From positions 1 to 48,178 of IMG/VR virus record IMGVR_UViG_3300032285_002684: a DNA stretch of 48,178 nt. The stretch is one strand, 5' to 3'. This document shows, piece after piece, positions 48,152 through 48,178 of this stretch (position 1 is its first letter; each line of letters begins with the position of its first letter). The position numbers and the translations under genes are program-made. A model generated the notes under the pieces. It worked only from the letters and a program-made list of their open reading frames with translations, was not told the DNA's origin and did not search any database. This DNA is from a virus.

Positions 48152-48178
48152 TCTTCAGCTTTCCGGCTGCGTACAGCT
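48056..48178. repeat. Terminal direct repeat, right copy
   Basis: This is the second copy of the 123-base repeat at 1-123. When the ends are joined here, the large terminase (start at 48151, equal to 96) lies directly downstream of the gene at 65-484, which overlaps it by 32 bases. That restores a normal packaging-gene order. Confidence 0.95.

Noticed and set aside
1-48178. tRNA genes, CRISPR arrays, insertion sequences, integrase
   Set aside because: Reading both strands gave no cloverleaf-like sequence, no regular spacer-repeat array, no transposase or integrase motifs.

Overview
The window is a nearly complete, circularly permuted genome of a tailed phage with podovirus-like (short-tailed) gene content. 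The first 123 bases are repeated exactly at the end, so the unique sequence is 48,055 bp and the contig closes on itself. The large terminase gene starts at 48151 (equivalent to position 96) and directly follows the gene at 65-484. The host is probably a Gram-negative aquatic bacterium: one protein has a lipobox plus a C-terminal membrane helix, as unimolecular spanins do, and several small basic or Cys-rich proteins resemble types I know from environmental phages. I see no integrase, repressor, tRNA gene, CRISPR array or phage-type RNA polymerase.

Layout. The arm at 65-3753 (minus strand) carries five genes leading into packaging, the last in the small-terminase position. A 38-bp divergent junction at 3754-3791 faces the plus arm, 3792-22647. 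That arm holds a D5-type SF3 helicase, a 531-bp non-coding region with an iteron-like cluster and hairpins (5190-5720), a run of small unknown genes, a MoxR/CobS-like AAA ATPase followed by a VWA-domain protein, a uracil-DNA glycosylase, a chain of tiny overlapping genes, a family A DNA polymerase, an ERCC4-type nuclease, a structural-looking protein and an SGNH hydrolase, a RecB-like PD-(D/E)XK nuclease, a Sak4-like RecA ATPase and an SSB-like protein. The late arm, 22624-48151 on the minus strand, is the virion module. In transcription order it runs TerL, portal, scaffold, major capsid protein, metallophosphoesterase, metallopeptidase-like protein, ferritin-like protein, small basic proteins, tail tubular A-like adaptor, a Cys-rich protein, lysis-related membrane proteins, tail nozzle, and a set of large internal virion proteins ending with a 1330-residue protein. 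The two arms converge and overlap by 24 bp at 22624-22647.

How it works together. The plus arm supplies DNA replication, repair and recombination: helicase, polymerase, two SSB-like proteins, Sak4 and two nucleases. The minus arm supplies capsid, tail and lysis. Most genes are translationally coupled through TAATG, ATGA, GTGA or TAA-NNN-ATG junctions, so many starts can be set from the previous stop.

Most unusual signals. (1) The octamer CCCCCCAC occurs about 35 times (26 on the plus strand, 9 on the minus), often as TCCCCCCACG (18 exact copies), in all reading frames and biased to one genome strand. (2) There is a GACCA/TGGTC repeat cluster flanking an AT-rich patch beside the helicase gene. 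(3) A strong intrinsic terminator lies inside the uracil-DNA glycosylase gene, upstream of the polymerase. (4) The polymerase motif C reads YDA instead of HDE. Several genes under 60 codons were read directly from the sequence.
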